Made by a program: the position numbers and the translations under genes. This document shows positions 15,562 to 23,430 of a DNA stretch of 29,367 bases, one piece after another (the first letter of the stretch is position 1; every line of letters starts with the position of its first letter). Below the pieces are notes generated by a model. It was not told the origin of the DNA. It searched no databases and saw only the letters and a list, made by a program, of their open reading frames with translations. The stretch comes from JANPEZ01 sp031423155 (GTDB lineage Bacteria; Actinomycetota; UBA4738; HRBIN12): NCBI GenBank assembly GCA_031423155.1, contig JANPEZ010000022.1, forward strand, positions 1 through 29,367, given 5' to 3'.

Positions 15562-15568
15562 GTGAACC

Positions 15569-17230
15569 TCAGCCCGTTACTGCGACCGGGCGTCCGGACT
15601 CGGCCGGGCTCTGGGTCCCGCGCGCCCGCCGGAACGCCTGAGCTGCTCCGACGAAATCGCGGAAGAGCGGGTGCGGGTTGGTAGGCCGAGAACGCAGCTC
15701 CGGATGGAACTGGCCCGCGACGAAGAACGGGTGGTCGGCCAACTCGATGATCTCGACGAGCCGGCCGTCTTTGGACATCCCCGAGAAGATCATCCCTGCC
15801 TGCTCGAGCGCCTCGTGATAGGCGGGGTTGACCTCCCAGCGATGACGGTGGCGTTCGTAGACGACCTCCTCGCCGTATGCGGCCATCGCACGGGTGCCCG
15901 CAAGCAGGTGGGCCGGCTGGGCGCCCAGGCGCATCGTGGCTCCCAAGTCGGTCACGTTCTTCTGCTCCGGCAGCAGATCGATCACGGCGTGAGGTGTCGC
16001 AGGCTCGAACTCGCTCGAGTTGGCACCCTCGAGTCCGCAGACGTTTCGAGCGAACTCGATGACCGCGCACTGCAGACCAAGGCATATCCCAAGGAACGGC
16101 ACCTGCTTCTCGCGCGCGTAGCGGATCGCCGCCACCTTGCCCTCCACTCCCCTAACACCGAACCCTCCGGGGATCAGGACGCCGTCGACCCGGGCCAGGG
16201 CGTCCTCGGTAGCCGTGCCGCCCAGATCGTCTGAAGCGACCCAGGTGATATCCACATCCGCGCCGTGGGTGAACCCGCCATGCTTGAGGGCCTCCATGAC
16301 GGAGAGGTATGCATCTCGCAGGGTCACGTACTTGCCGACAACCGCGATCTTGACGGGCTCCGTTGCGTCGTCGATCCGCTGGACGAGCGCTTCCCACTCG
16401 GAGAGATCGGGCTGTCCCTCGACGCGAAGGTGTCGGGCGAGCTCATCGTCCAGTCCCTCTTTACGCAGGATCAGAGGCACCCTGTATATGGAATCGGCAT
16501 CGACCGCCGAGATGACGCCGCTTATGGGGACGTCGCAGAGCAGGGAGATCTTCTCCTTCAGGTTGCGCCCGATAGGACGGTCGGAGCGGCAGATGATCGC
16601 GTCGGGCTGAAGACCCAGCGACCGGAGTTCCTTGACCGAGTGCTGTGTCGGCTTGGTCTTCAGCTCCCCGGAGGGTCCGATGAAGGGCATCAGCGATACG
16701 TGCACGAACGCGCAATTGTCCCGACCGACCTCGTTTCGGAGCTGGCGGATCGCCTCCAGGAACGGCAACGATTCGATGTCTCCGACCGTACCGCCCACCT
16801 CGACTATGACCAGATCGGCGTTCTCGGTTTCGGCAAGCGCGCGGACGCGCTCCTTTATCTCGTCGGTGATGTGCGGGATGACCTGCACGGTCTTACCCAG
16901 ATAGTCGCCTCGGCGCTCCTTAGCGATCACCGCGCTGTAGACGGCCCCCGTCGTGAAGTTCGAGCCGCGGTGGAAGTTCTCGTCGGTGAACCGCTCGTAG
17001 TGGCCCAGGTCCAGATCGGTTTCGGCGCCGTCGTCGAGCACGAACACCTCGCCGTGCTCGAACGGATTCATGGTTCCGGGGTCAACGTTGACGTAGGGGT
17101 CGAGCTTCTGAAGGACGACCTTAAGACCGCGAGACTTGAAGAGGCGGCCGAGGGAGGCGGTGGTGATCCCCTTGCCCAAACCAGAGGCGACACCACCCGT
17201 GACGAAGATGAACTTCGATTGCCTTGCCAC
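15569..17230 (-). CDS. pyrG: CTP synthase
   Basis: Glutamine-dependent amination of UTP to CTP. The 553-aa protein has the N-terminal synthetase domain with the P-loop GGVASGLGKGI (residues 12-22), DPYVNVDPGTMNPFEHGEVF and GGTVGDIES, followed by the class I glutamine amidotransferase domain with the oxyanion segment GGFGVRG, the nucleophile in LGICLGLQ and the His-Glu of QFHPELRSRP. The GTG start has no Shine-Dalgarno. A DNA-damage-type promoter (TGTCGGTG-N8-TAGTCT) ends 8 bases before it, so the transcript may be leaderless or nearly so and induced by DNA damage. It sits between the GT4 gene (78-base gap) and NUDIX-xerD. Confidence 0.98.
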   Translation of the reverse strand: MARQSKFIFVTGGVASGLGKGITTASLGRLFKSRGLKVVLQKLDPYVNVDPGTMNPFEHGEVFVLDDGAETDLDLGHYERFTDENFHRGSNFTTGAVYSAVIAKERRGDYLGKTVQVIPHITDEIKERVRALAETENADLVIVEVGGTVGDIESLPFLEAIRQLRNEVGRDNCAFVHVSLMPFIGPSGELKTKPTQHSVKELRSLGLQPDAIICRSDRPIGRNLKEKISLLCDVPISGVISAVDADSIYRVPLILRKEGLDDELARHLRVEGQPDLSEWEALVQRIDDATEPVKIAVVGKYVTLRDAYLSVMEALKHGGFTHGADVDITWVASDDLGGTATEDALARVDGVLIPGGFGVRGVEGKVAAIRYAREKQVPFLGICLGLQCAVIEFARNVCGLEGANSSEFEPATPHAVIDLLPEQKNVTDLGATMRLGAQPAHLLAGTRAMAAYGEEVVYERHRHRWEVNPAYHEALEQAGMIFSGMSKDGRLVEIIELADHPFFVAGQFHPELRSRPTNPHPLFRDFVGAAQAFRRARGTQSPAESGRPVAVTG

Positions 17231-17238
17231 GGGAATGG

Positions 17239-17260
17239 AGACTAACAGATGCCACCGACA
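17239..17260 (-). promoter_or_regulatory. RecA-NDp/PafBC-type DNA-damage promoter of pyrG
   Basis: The minus strand reads TGTCGGTG (17253-17260), eight bases, then TAGTCT (17239-17244). This is the consensus of the LexA-independent DNA-damage promoter of mycobacteria, tTGTCRGTG-N8-TAnnnT, which is activated by PafBC. All eight core positions, the spacer and the -10 match; only the first base of the nonamer is G instead of T. Initiation would be at about 17232, 2-4 bases before the GTG start of pyrG. Confidence 0.65.
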
Positions 17261-17308
17261 CGCTTCCGGCCGTTCGGTCGGAATGTTGGCGGCGGAGCCG
17301 AGATCTTC

Positions 17309-18082
17309 CTACCCGACCGCGCCTTCGGCCGTATCCGGGGCGCGCCCCGCTCGGTCGAACCAACGCAGCGGGGGTACGGCCTGGATGATCCGGGAGAACG
17401 ACACCGTGTCGGCCACTACGTTCAACCCGACTGCGACGGCCGCGGCCGGCACGTAGGCCCAGACTGGCAGCACCACCGCGAGCTGAGCGCCGAAGGCGAA
17501 CCCGATCAGGTTCGCGCCCGAGTCTCCGAGCATCGCCCTTTCGCGAAGGTCGAACCAGAGCGCAACGAAAGCAGCCGGGTAAGCGATGCCCAGCCAGACG
17601 GCGAGAGCCGAGCCGGGATGACCGATCCAGATCGAGCAGATAAGTGAGCCGGCGAGGAAGAACTTGAGCGCTCTTCCGGGCCGAACGTCCAGCCCGTTGA
17701 ACGTGTTCGTCGTCGCTGCCACGAGGACGACGGCGCCCAGACGCTGTATCGCATCGCCTTCGACCATCAGGCCGACCAGAACTACCGCAGCACCGGTCGT
17801 GATCAGTAGCTTCACTACCCCCGTGGTCACGTGCCCATCCACCAGTGCTCGAAAGTGGGTGCGGAGCCCTCGCGGCCCCGGAGGCGCGAGATCGTCGGCC
17901 AGTCCGGCGGCGAAGACGAGGCCCGATCCGGCCAGAGCTCCCCACTGGACGCGCGAGGGATCCGACCACAAGGTCGCGGCGAAGGCCCCGGCGCCGCCGG
18001 CCAGCATCAAGCTTGGCCCAAGCACCCTTGGCACCGGGTTTCCCCGGAAGTTGGCGACCCGAAGACGCTCGATGAGTCTCAC
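17309..18082 (-). CDS. Glycosyltransferase family 4 (MraY/WecA-like phosphosugar transferase)
   Basis: Polytopic membrane protein of the polyprenyl-phosphate N-acetylhexosamine-1-phosphate transferase family, which load a phosphosugar from a UDP-sugar onto a lipid carrier. Catalytic motifs are present: LADDL (DD at 63-64), TNTFNGLDVRPGRALK (N126, N129, D132) and the GDSGAN motif at 186-191. At 257 aa it is shorter than MraY or WecA (usually above 320): the GTG start, overlapping the GT2 stop as GTGA, begins at the loop LRVANFRGNPVPR, so the usual first membrane helix is missing, and the C-terminal end is short. It lies in a block with a GT2 enzyme, steB and steA, so a cell-envelope glycan precursor is a reasonable guess. 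The substrate is unknown. Confidence 0.82.
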   Translation of the reverse strand: MRLIERLRVANFRGNPVPRVLGPSLMLAGGAGAFAATLWSDPSRVQWGALAGSGLVFAAGLADDLAPPGPRGLRTHFRALVDGHVTTGVVKLLITTGAAVVLVGLMVEGDAIQRLGAVVLVAATTNTFNGLDVRPGRALKFFLAGSLICSIWIGHPGSALAVWLGIAYPAAFVALWFDLRERAMLGDSGANLIGFAFGAQLAVVLPVWAYVPAAAVAVGLNVVADTVSFSRIIQAVPPLRWFDRAGRAPDTAEGAVG

Positions 18083-18756
18083 CGCAGTCGCAGGGCTCGA
18101 GCGGCCACCGCGCGGGCGATGTGAGCACCCTGGCACCCCCGGTGAACGAACCCGGCGAGCGAACGCCCGGTCGGCCTGTGGGAGAGATCCGCGGCCACCT
18201 CGACCACCCGGAATCCGGCGCGAACGGCGTCGATGGTCATGGCCGTTTCGACTCCGAATCCCCCGGCCAGTGGTCGCACGGCGGCCAGGCATCCGGACGA
18301 GATCGCGCGCTGGCCGCTCAGAGGCTCACCCGCCCTGAAGCCGCAGAGCTTCTCGATCGAGAGCGCGGCGGCCCTCTTGACCGTACCGAAGCCTCCCCCT
18401 GCCGCTGCTGGGAACGCCGCGATGGCAAGATCGGCCCTGCCCTCCAGAACCTCGGCCAAGACGACGGACAGACCCGACGCGCTGGCCCCCAGGTCGGCAT
18501 CGGCGAAGATCCAGATATCGGCCGGGGCGAGCCGCCGCAGGGCGCCTTCCATCGCGGAGCCCTTGCCGGCCCTTCTGGGGATGCGTAGAACGGTTGCTCC
18601 CGCGCCCAGGGCGACGGAGGCCGTTGCGTCGGTCGAGCCGTCATCGACCACGACTACGGACTCCACACCGGCCAGGTGGACGAGTTCACGGACGGTCGCG
18701 CCCACCCGCTCGGCTTCGTCGTGAGCGGGCACGAGCGCGACCACCCTGACGCTCAC
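18079..18756 (-). CDS. Glycosyltransferase family 2 (GT-A fold)
   Basis: Nucleotide-sugar-dependent glycosyltransferase of 225 aa without clear membrane helices. The GT-A motifs are VPAHDEAERVG (residues 10-19), VVVDDGSTD (38-43) and a DAD metal site in IWIFADADLG (86-88); GKGSAMEGALRRL is the nucleotide-contact region. It resembles small polyprenyl-phosphate or phosphoglycerate sugar transferases, but donor and acceptor are not evident. The frame is open upstream to 18942, but that part overlaps steB; the GTG at 18756 directly precedes the first beta strand and lies one base after the steB stop. The end overlaps the GT4 gene. The tight coupling suggests one pathway with the GT4 enzyme. Confidence 0.85.
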   Translation of the reverse strand: MSVRVVALVPAHDEAERVGATVRELVHLAGVESVVVVDDGSTDATASVALGAGATVLRIPRRAGKGSAMEGALRRLAPADIWIFADADLGASASGLSVVLAEVLEGRADLAIAAFPAAAGGGFGTVKRAAALSIEKLCGFRAGEPLSGQRAISSGCLAAVRPLAGGFGVETAMTIDAVRAGFRVVEVAADLSHRPTGRSLAGFVHRGCQGAHIARAVAARALRLR

Positions 18757-18757
18757 T

Positions 18758-19645
18758 TCAGGGCCCCGGCGTACTCGCGACGGCCGGGAGGAACCCAGAG
18801 CCGTCCACGCCGTAGTCTCCCCCACCAGAAGGTGAGGCTTGCAGGTTGGCCAGACCCAGCACCAAGGCCACTCCGCCGTAGATCTGATCCAGATCGTCGA
18901 CGGTAACGATCGCCCCGTCGGGGATATCGTCGGCCCGCACATCCGCCACGAACCCGTAGGTGCTGCTCAGCCCGTCCCCGGCCGCAGTGGGCGTGGAGGT
19001 CGCCGCAAGCTCCCGTACCAGGGGCAGGAGGAACCGGTCGGGCGCGAGAGAAGGCTCGTCGGAGCCACTGGCAAGGACCACGACCAAGGTGTCGGGACCT
19101 CCGATGGCCGTCGGGTCGACGGCCGCCTCGACCCTGACGAACCCCTCCAGGAGCGTGAGCAGGTCCTCCTCGCGAGCTGCGGCGCCCGCGGAGAGTCGGT
19201 CGGCCAGGCGAGCGGCGAGGGCACCGGGCAGTCCCTGCGGATCGGTTCCGGCGGGCCCTACGATCGCGTCTAACTCCTCCTGCCTGGCCGGGTCCACGAT
19301 GGCTGCCGACACCGTCAGCTGAGCCACTACCTCTCCCCCGGCGAGCTCCACAGACTGGATGGTCTGGCTCAACACTCGATCGTCGGAACCATCCTGAGTG
19401 ACGAGAACGATCTGGCTACCGACGAGCTTGCCATCGGTCAGATACGCGATGGTCTCGCTCGTGTATCCGCGGAGCCGGTCGGCCTCCTCCCGGTATCGAG
19501 CCGCCGTCTGCTCGGCTCGATCCGTGTTCCCCTGCAGCTGTTCCACGAACCGATCCCCGACGACCGTAGCTCCGGCCAGGACGCCGAGGGACAGCGCCAG
19601 GATCACGGCGACGATCGAAACGATGTGGTAGCGCCAGGAGATCAG
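18758..19645 (-). CDS. steB: SteB/MctB family membrane-anchored protein (DUF3186)
   Basis: Membrane-anchored envelope protein of the family of Rv1698 (MctB, described as a copper-transport outer-membrane protein) and corynebacterial SteB, partner of SteA in septal cell-wall hydrolysis. One membrane helix at residues ~7-28 (RYHIVSIVAVILALSLGVLAG in two parts) is followed by a coiled coil (~32-70) and a mixed alpha/beta exported domain. I place the start at the CTG at 19645: it forms a CTGA overlap with the steA stop, has GAGGCGGG 5 bases upstream, and yields the family N-terminus (LISWRYH...). The alternative GTG at 19696 adds 17 unrelated residues and has no Shine-Dalgarno. With the CTG the product is 295 aa. 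A copper role is doubtful without a second outer membrane of the mycobacterial type. Confidence 0.82.
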   Translation of the reverse strand: MISWRYHIVSIVAVILALSLGVLAGATVVGDRFVEQLQGNTDRAEQTAARYREEADRLRGYTSETIAYLTDGKLVGSQIVLVTQDGSDDRVLSQTIQSVELAGGEVVAQLTVSAAIVDPARQEELDAIVGPAGTDPQGLPGALAARLADRLSAGAAAREEDLLTLLEGFVRVEAAVDPTAIGGPDTLVVVLASGSDEPSLAPDRFLLPLVRELAATSTPTAAGDGLSSTYGFVADVRADDIPDGAIVTVDDLDQIYGGVALVLGLANLQASPSGGGDYGVDGSGFLPAVASTPGP

Positions 19646-20883
19646 AAGACCCGCCTCGCCCAGTCGAGGAAGTGGTGCAGGTTCTGAGAGACCCACAGTC
19701 GCAAGGACGGCGAGACCAGCACGATGATGGCGACGGCTATCAACGCCGACCCCACGAGCATCGCGGTCTCCAGGCGCCGGCTCTCGCCCCGGTAGAGCCT
19801 GGACACACCCTTCGCGTCCATGAGGATCTCGCCGACCCTCAGTCGGACCAGGAACGTGGAAGCCATTCCCGCACGGCCCTTGTCGAGGAACTCGCGAAGG
19901 TTGCCGTGCGAGCCGACGGCGACGATCAGGTCCGCACGCTTCTCATGAGCCAGAAGGAAGGCGACGTCCTCGGATGTTCCCGCCGCCTGAACGACCTCGT
20001 AGGGCACGCCCAGCCGCTCGAGACGCTCTCTCCCGGGAGCCGATCCGTCGGCGTACGCGTGCAGGAGTACCTCAGTCGGATGGCCCCGCCTGGGGCGACT
20101 GCGGGCCAGCTCAAGGGCATGATCGGAGACACTGTCCATATCGCCGAGTATGACGTGGGGCTTGTACCCGGCGTCCAGGAGGGCATCGGCGCCCCCGTCG
20201 ACGCCCACCAGGACCGGTCGAACATCATGGATGTACGCCCGTAGAGCCGCCAGATCCTCGCGGTAGCCGTAGCCGCGGACCACCACCAGCACCGGTCGCC
20301 CCGACATCTGGTGTCGCAGTTCCGGCAGCCCCTGGCCCCCGAAGAGCAGGTCGCGTTCCTCATGCATGTACTCGAGCGTGTTGCGGGCGAAGCCCTCCAG
20401 GCGATCGCCCAGACGTTCCTTAGCGGCGTCCATGGCAAGCAGGATCGAAGCTGAGCTTTGGCGGATGCCGACCGCGACCAGCGCTCCCTCGACGTAGACG
20501 CGGTCGCCGGCGATGCGGATCACATCACCCTCGCGAACCTTCTCCATGAGCAGGGGTCCGAACGTGTCTATCAAGACGACACCGGACTCGACGAGGATCA
20601 ACGGCCCCAAGTTCGGGTATCGCCCGGTGATCGATGCCGAAGCGTTGAGCACTGCCGACACCCCCGACCGCAGGAGTCCTTCCGCGGCTACGCGGTCGAG
20701 GTCCTCGTGCCGGATCACGGCGACATCGCCCGGTCTCAGCCTTGAAACCAGGTCTTTGGTCCGGTGGTCGACCCGCGCGATGCCCGGCACCGACCTGGCT
20801 CGCCGCAGCGGGCGCAGCCGGCCCTCATGTTTCGTCGTTGCCGTCGTGGCCTCCTGTCGGGAGCGGGCTGGGCGCGTGGTCAC
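19642..20883 (-). CDS. steA: Putative cytokinetic ring protein SteA
   Basis: Cytoplasmic, membrane-tethered protein; in Corynebacterium SteA and SteB together promote daughter-cell separation through the RipA hydrolase. The product (413 aa from the GTG at 20883, with AAGGG 5 bases upstream) has a thiamine-pyrophosphokinase-like domain: VLVGVDGGADALLDAGYKP and VILGDMDSVSD (247-253) correspond to the nucleotide-binding motifs of that fold. A single C-terminal helix (residues ~373-392, AMLVGSALIAVAIIVLVSP) should anchor it in the membrane. The frame extends upstream into recN without family similarity. recN is 55 bases upstream and steB overlaps downstream, matching Rv1696-Rv1697-Rv1698. Confidence 0.9.
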   Translation of the reverse strand: MTTRPARSRQEATTATTKHEGRLRPLRRARSVPGIARVDHRTKDLVSRLRPGDVAVIRHEDLDRVAAEGLLRSGVSAVLNASASITGRYPNLGPLILVESGVVLIDTFGPLLMEKVREGDVIRIAGDRVYVEGALVAVGIRQSSASILLAMDAAKERLGDRLEGFARNTLEYMHEERDLLFGGQGLPELRHQMSGRPVLVVVRGYGYREDLAALRAYIHDVRPVLVGVDGGADALLDAGYKPHVILGDMDSVSDHALELARSRPRRGHPTEVLLHAYADGSAPGRERLERLGVPYEVVQAAGTSEDVAFLLAHEKRADLIVAVGSHGNLREFLDKGRAGMASTFLVRLRVGEILMDAKGVSRLYRGESRRLETAMLVGSALIAVAIIVLVSPSLRLWVSQNLHHFLDWARRVF

Positions 20884-20938
20884 CGCACCCTTCAGATGCT
20901 CGCCGGCAAGCCTATCCGAGCGGCCCGTCAGGCGCCCC

Positions 20939-22576
20939 TCAGCGCGCGGTGCGCGCCTCAGCCAGGAGTTCCTCCGCGTGGCTGGCGGCGCCCTCGCTGC
21001 CCGGAAGACCCGCGAGCATCCGTGCCAGCTCTTCGATCCTCTCCCCGTCGGTGAGCACCAGCGCGGTCGCCCTGCCATCGAGCTTCTCCAGCCTTATGTG
21101 TCTGTCGGCGAAGGACGCGATCTGAGGAAGGTGGGTGACGACGAGAACCTGCCGGTCGGCCGCCAGGCGCGCAAGGCGACGACCAACCGCAAGTCCGGCC
21201 CTGCCGCCGATCCCCGCGTCGATCTCGTCGAACACCAACGTCCCGACGGCGTCCAGGTCCGCCAGGACGCTGCGACAGGCGAGCATAGTGCGAGAAAGCT
21301 CTCCCCCGGAGGCGGTCTTTCCGAGGGGCGTCGGATCTTGCCCCGGACCTCCGGCGAGTAGCAGTTCGACCCGCTCCGAACCGGACGCCGTCAGTTCCGG
21401 GAGGGTTTCCAGATCGACCCTGACCCCCGCTCCCTCCATGCCGAGTTCGTGCAGCTCGGCCTCGATCGCGGCTGCCAGTTCTACCGCCGCTCCCTCGCGG
21501 CCATCGCCGACCATCGCCGCCCTCTCCATCGCGCGGCTCTGTAGCTCTGCGACCTTCTGCTCGAGATGCGTCCGACGATCATCGAAGCCGGTTAGGTCCT
21601 CGATCCGAGCGCTGGCCCCCTCGAAGAACGCGAGGACCTCCTCGTCCGTTTCGCCGTACTTTCGCTGCAGGCCCCGCAAGGCCTGGATACGCTCGCGCAC
21701 TTCCTGGAGTCGCAGGGGATCGACCTGCAGGCGCTCCGAGTAGCTGCGCAGGTCCCGAGCCAACTCGGAAACGTCGGCAACGATGGCCGTCGCACGCCCG
21801 GAAGGCTCTGCGGCATCGGGGTCCAGGAGGGCTGCTTCTGCCAGAGCCGCGGCCGCCGAGCCGAGAGCATCGGCGATGCCGTCCTCTTCGGTGATGCCTG
21901 CGATGGCGCTCGATACTCGTTCCAGGATGCGCTCGACATGCCCTAGTCGCAGTTCCTCGACCGCTAGAGATGCGCTCTCACCAGGCCTGGGATCGACCGA
22001 CCCGATCTCGCGGACCTGGTAGGCGAGCAGGTCGAGTTCCCTTTCACGATCGCGCACCGCGCCGGTCAGTTCTTCGAGTTCGGCGCTGGCTCCCTTCAAC
22101 TCGTCGAAGGCTTCCCGGTACGTCGCGAGTGCCACCATGTGCGCATCGCCGGCGAAGCGATCGAGGAATGCGGTCTGTGTCGCGCTGGATAGGAGCCGCT
22201 GTGTCTGGTGCTGGCCGTGGACCTCGACAAGATCCGCAGCCAGGGAAGCCAGCGCCGAAACCGTGGTCATCTGACCGCCGATCCGAGCGGTTCCGCGTCC
22301 GTCGGCCCCGATCCTTCGAGCGAGTATGACCTCGCCCTCCTCGGCCCATTCCTCCGCCCAGGCGGGTGCATCGAAGCGCGCTTGAACGTTGGCGGCGGAT
22401 GAAGAGGGCCGGACGAGGGAAGCTGTTGCCCTTGAACCAAGTGCGAGCGACAGACCGACCGTGACCATGGTCTTGCCGGCTCCGGTCTCGCCGGTAAGCA
22501 CGTTCAGACCCTCGTGAAGTTCGAGGTTCAGATCCTCGATAACGCCGAGTCCGGAGATGTGGAGCTCTCTCAGCAC
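20939..22576 (-). CDS. recN: DNA repair protein RecN
   Basis: SMC-like ATPase acting early in recombinational repair of double-strand breaks. The 545-aa chain has the N-terminal Walker A GETGAGKT (residues 29-36), two long coiled-coil arms, and the C-terminal signature TASGGELSR followed by Walker B TLVFDEIDAGIGG. The GTG start at 22576 begins the canonical MLRELHISGLGVIEDL-type opening. There is no Shine-Dalgarno; instead a DNA-damage promoter motif ends 8 bases upstream, its -10 sharing bases with the nadK stop codon. That fits the known damage induction of recN. Order tlyA-nadK-recN-steA is conserved in Actinomycetota and partly in Firmicutes. Confidence 0.97.
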   Translation of the reverse strand: MLRELHISGLGVIEDLNLELHEGLNVLTGETGAGKTMVTVGLSLALGSRATASLVRPSSSAANVQARFDAPAWAEEWAEEGEVILARRIGADGRGTARIGGQMTTVSALASLAADLVEVHGQHQTQRLLSSATQTAFLDRFAGDAHMVALATYREAFDELKGASAELEELTGAVRDRERELDLLAYQVREIGSVDPRPGESASLAVEELRLGHVERILERVSSAIAGITEEDGIADALGSAAAALAEAALLDPDAAEPSGRATAIVADVSELARDLRSYSERLQVDPLRLQEVRERIQALRGLQRKYGETDEEVLAFFEGASARIEDLTGFDDRRTHLEQKVAELQSRAMERAAMVGDGREGAAVELAAAIEAELHELGMEGAGVRVDLETLPELTASGSERVELLLAGGPGQDPTPLGKTASGGELSRTMLACRSVLADLDAVGTLVFDEIDAGIGGRAGLAVGRRLARLAADRQVLVVTHLPQIASFADRHIRLEKLDGRATALVLTDGERIEELARMLAGLPGSEGAASHAEELLAEARTAR

Positions 22577-22584
22577 GACTCGGG

Positions 22585-22606
22585 ATGCTACATGCCGCCA
22601 CCGACA
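22585..22606 (-). promoter_or_regulatory. RecA-NDp/PafBC-type DNA-damage promoter of recN
   Basis: The minus strand reads TGTCGGTG (22599-22606), eight bases, then TAGCAT (22585-22590), a full match to TGTCRGTG-N8-TAnnnT. The TAG of the -10 is also the stop codon of nadK, so the promoter lies inside the end of the upstream gene. Transcription would start near 22578, giving a leaderless recN mRNA (GTG at 22576). Confidence 0.65.
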
Positions 22607-23430
22607 TCGGAGTCAGGCTCTCCGGGCAATCCGAACTTCTCCCGAACGAGGCCGAGGAACCCGGGGCCATCGTCACGTCGGACGAGCCTGGCCGGACTAT
22701 CCGAGGCCTTGATCCGGACCCGCGATCCGACGGGAAGTTCCAAGCTCTCGCGTCCGTCGGCCGAGAGAAGTCCTGCTTCCTCCCCCAGAACCTCGAGCGT
22801 CACGACCTGCGAGGCATCCAGCACGAAGGAGCGATCGAAGACCATGTGAGCCGCGATCGGCGTCAGGACCATGCAGTCGACCGAGGGAGTGACTATCGGT
22901 CCCCGAGCGGAGAAGGAGTAGGCCGTCGAGCCCGTCGGGGTTGCCACGATCACCCCATCGGCCGAGAATGTAGTCACGTAGGTGTCGTCCACGTGAACGG
23001 CGAGCCTGACCAAGCGGTGACGGGCCTTCTTCTCGACCATGATCTCGTTCAACGCCCACTCGCCCGGGGCCGCGTCACCGTCGGTGCTGGCGGTAACCGC
23101 CAGCCGCTCTTCGATCCTAGCCGTGCCCTCCAGTACCCGGCGGACCAGAGCTTGAGCCTCGGGAGGTTCGACCTCGGTCAGGAAACCCATCCTGCCGACC
23201 TTGACTCCCAGCACCGGGCAGCCGGCCTCGGACGCAGAGTGAGCCGCCCTGAGGAAAGTACCGTCGCCCCCGATCGAGATCACCAGCCCTAGAGCCCCCA
23301 GCAGGGTGTCGTCTACCTTGGCGAAATCGACGGTCTCGACCCCCTCTGCCGCCAGGAATCCCTTGAGCGAAGCCGCCGCCTCCAAGGCGGCCCCTCTGCC
23401 CGCGTGCACGACGAAGCCGACGCGATCCAT
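22588..23430 (-). CDS. nadK: NAD kinase
   Basis: Phosphorylates NAD to NADP (in actinobacteria often with ATP or polyphosphate). The 280-aa product has the catalytic GGDGT motif (LVISIGGDGTFLRAA, GGDG at 54-57), the ALNEIMVEK Asn-Glu segment and the second conserved block DGVIVATPTGSTAYSFSARGP. I choose the ATG at 23430, which overlaps the tlyA stop as TGATG and has AGGAGGT 6 bases upstream; the GTG one codon earlier is also possible. The 3' end of the gene contains the recN promoter. Confidence 0.96.
   Translation of the reverse strand: MDRVGFVVHAGRGAALEAAASLKGFLAAEGVETVDFAKVDDTLLGALGLVISIGGDGTFLRAAHSASEAGCPVLGVKVGRMGFLTEVEPPEAQALVRRVLEGTARIEERLAVTASTDGDAAPGEWALNEIMVEKKARHRLVRLAVHVDDTYVTTFSADGVIVATPTGSTAYSFSARGPIVTPSVDCMVLTPIAAHMVFDRSFVLDASQVVTLEVLGEEAGLLSADGRESLELPVGSRVRIKASDSPARLVRRDDGPGFLGLVREKFGLPGEPDSDVGGGM

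Noticed and set aside
16265..17245. A 326-codon plus-strand open frame opposite pyrG
   Set aside because: Antisense to a fully conserved CTP synthase; no domain or ribosome site, and explained by codon bias at third positions.
20884..21078. Upstream extension of SteA into recN
   Set aside because: Overlaps the conserved RecN C-terminus in another frame; the GTG at 20883 has a ribosome site and gives a normal SteA.
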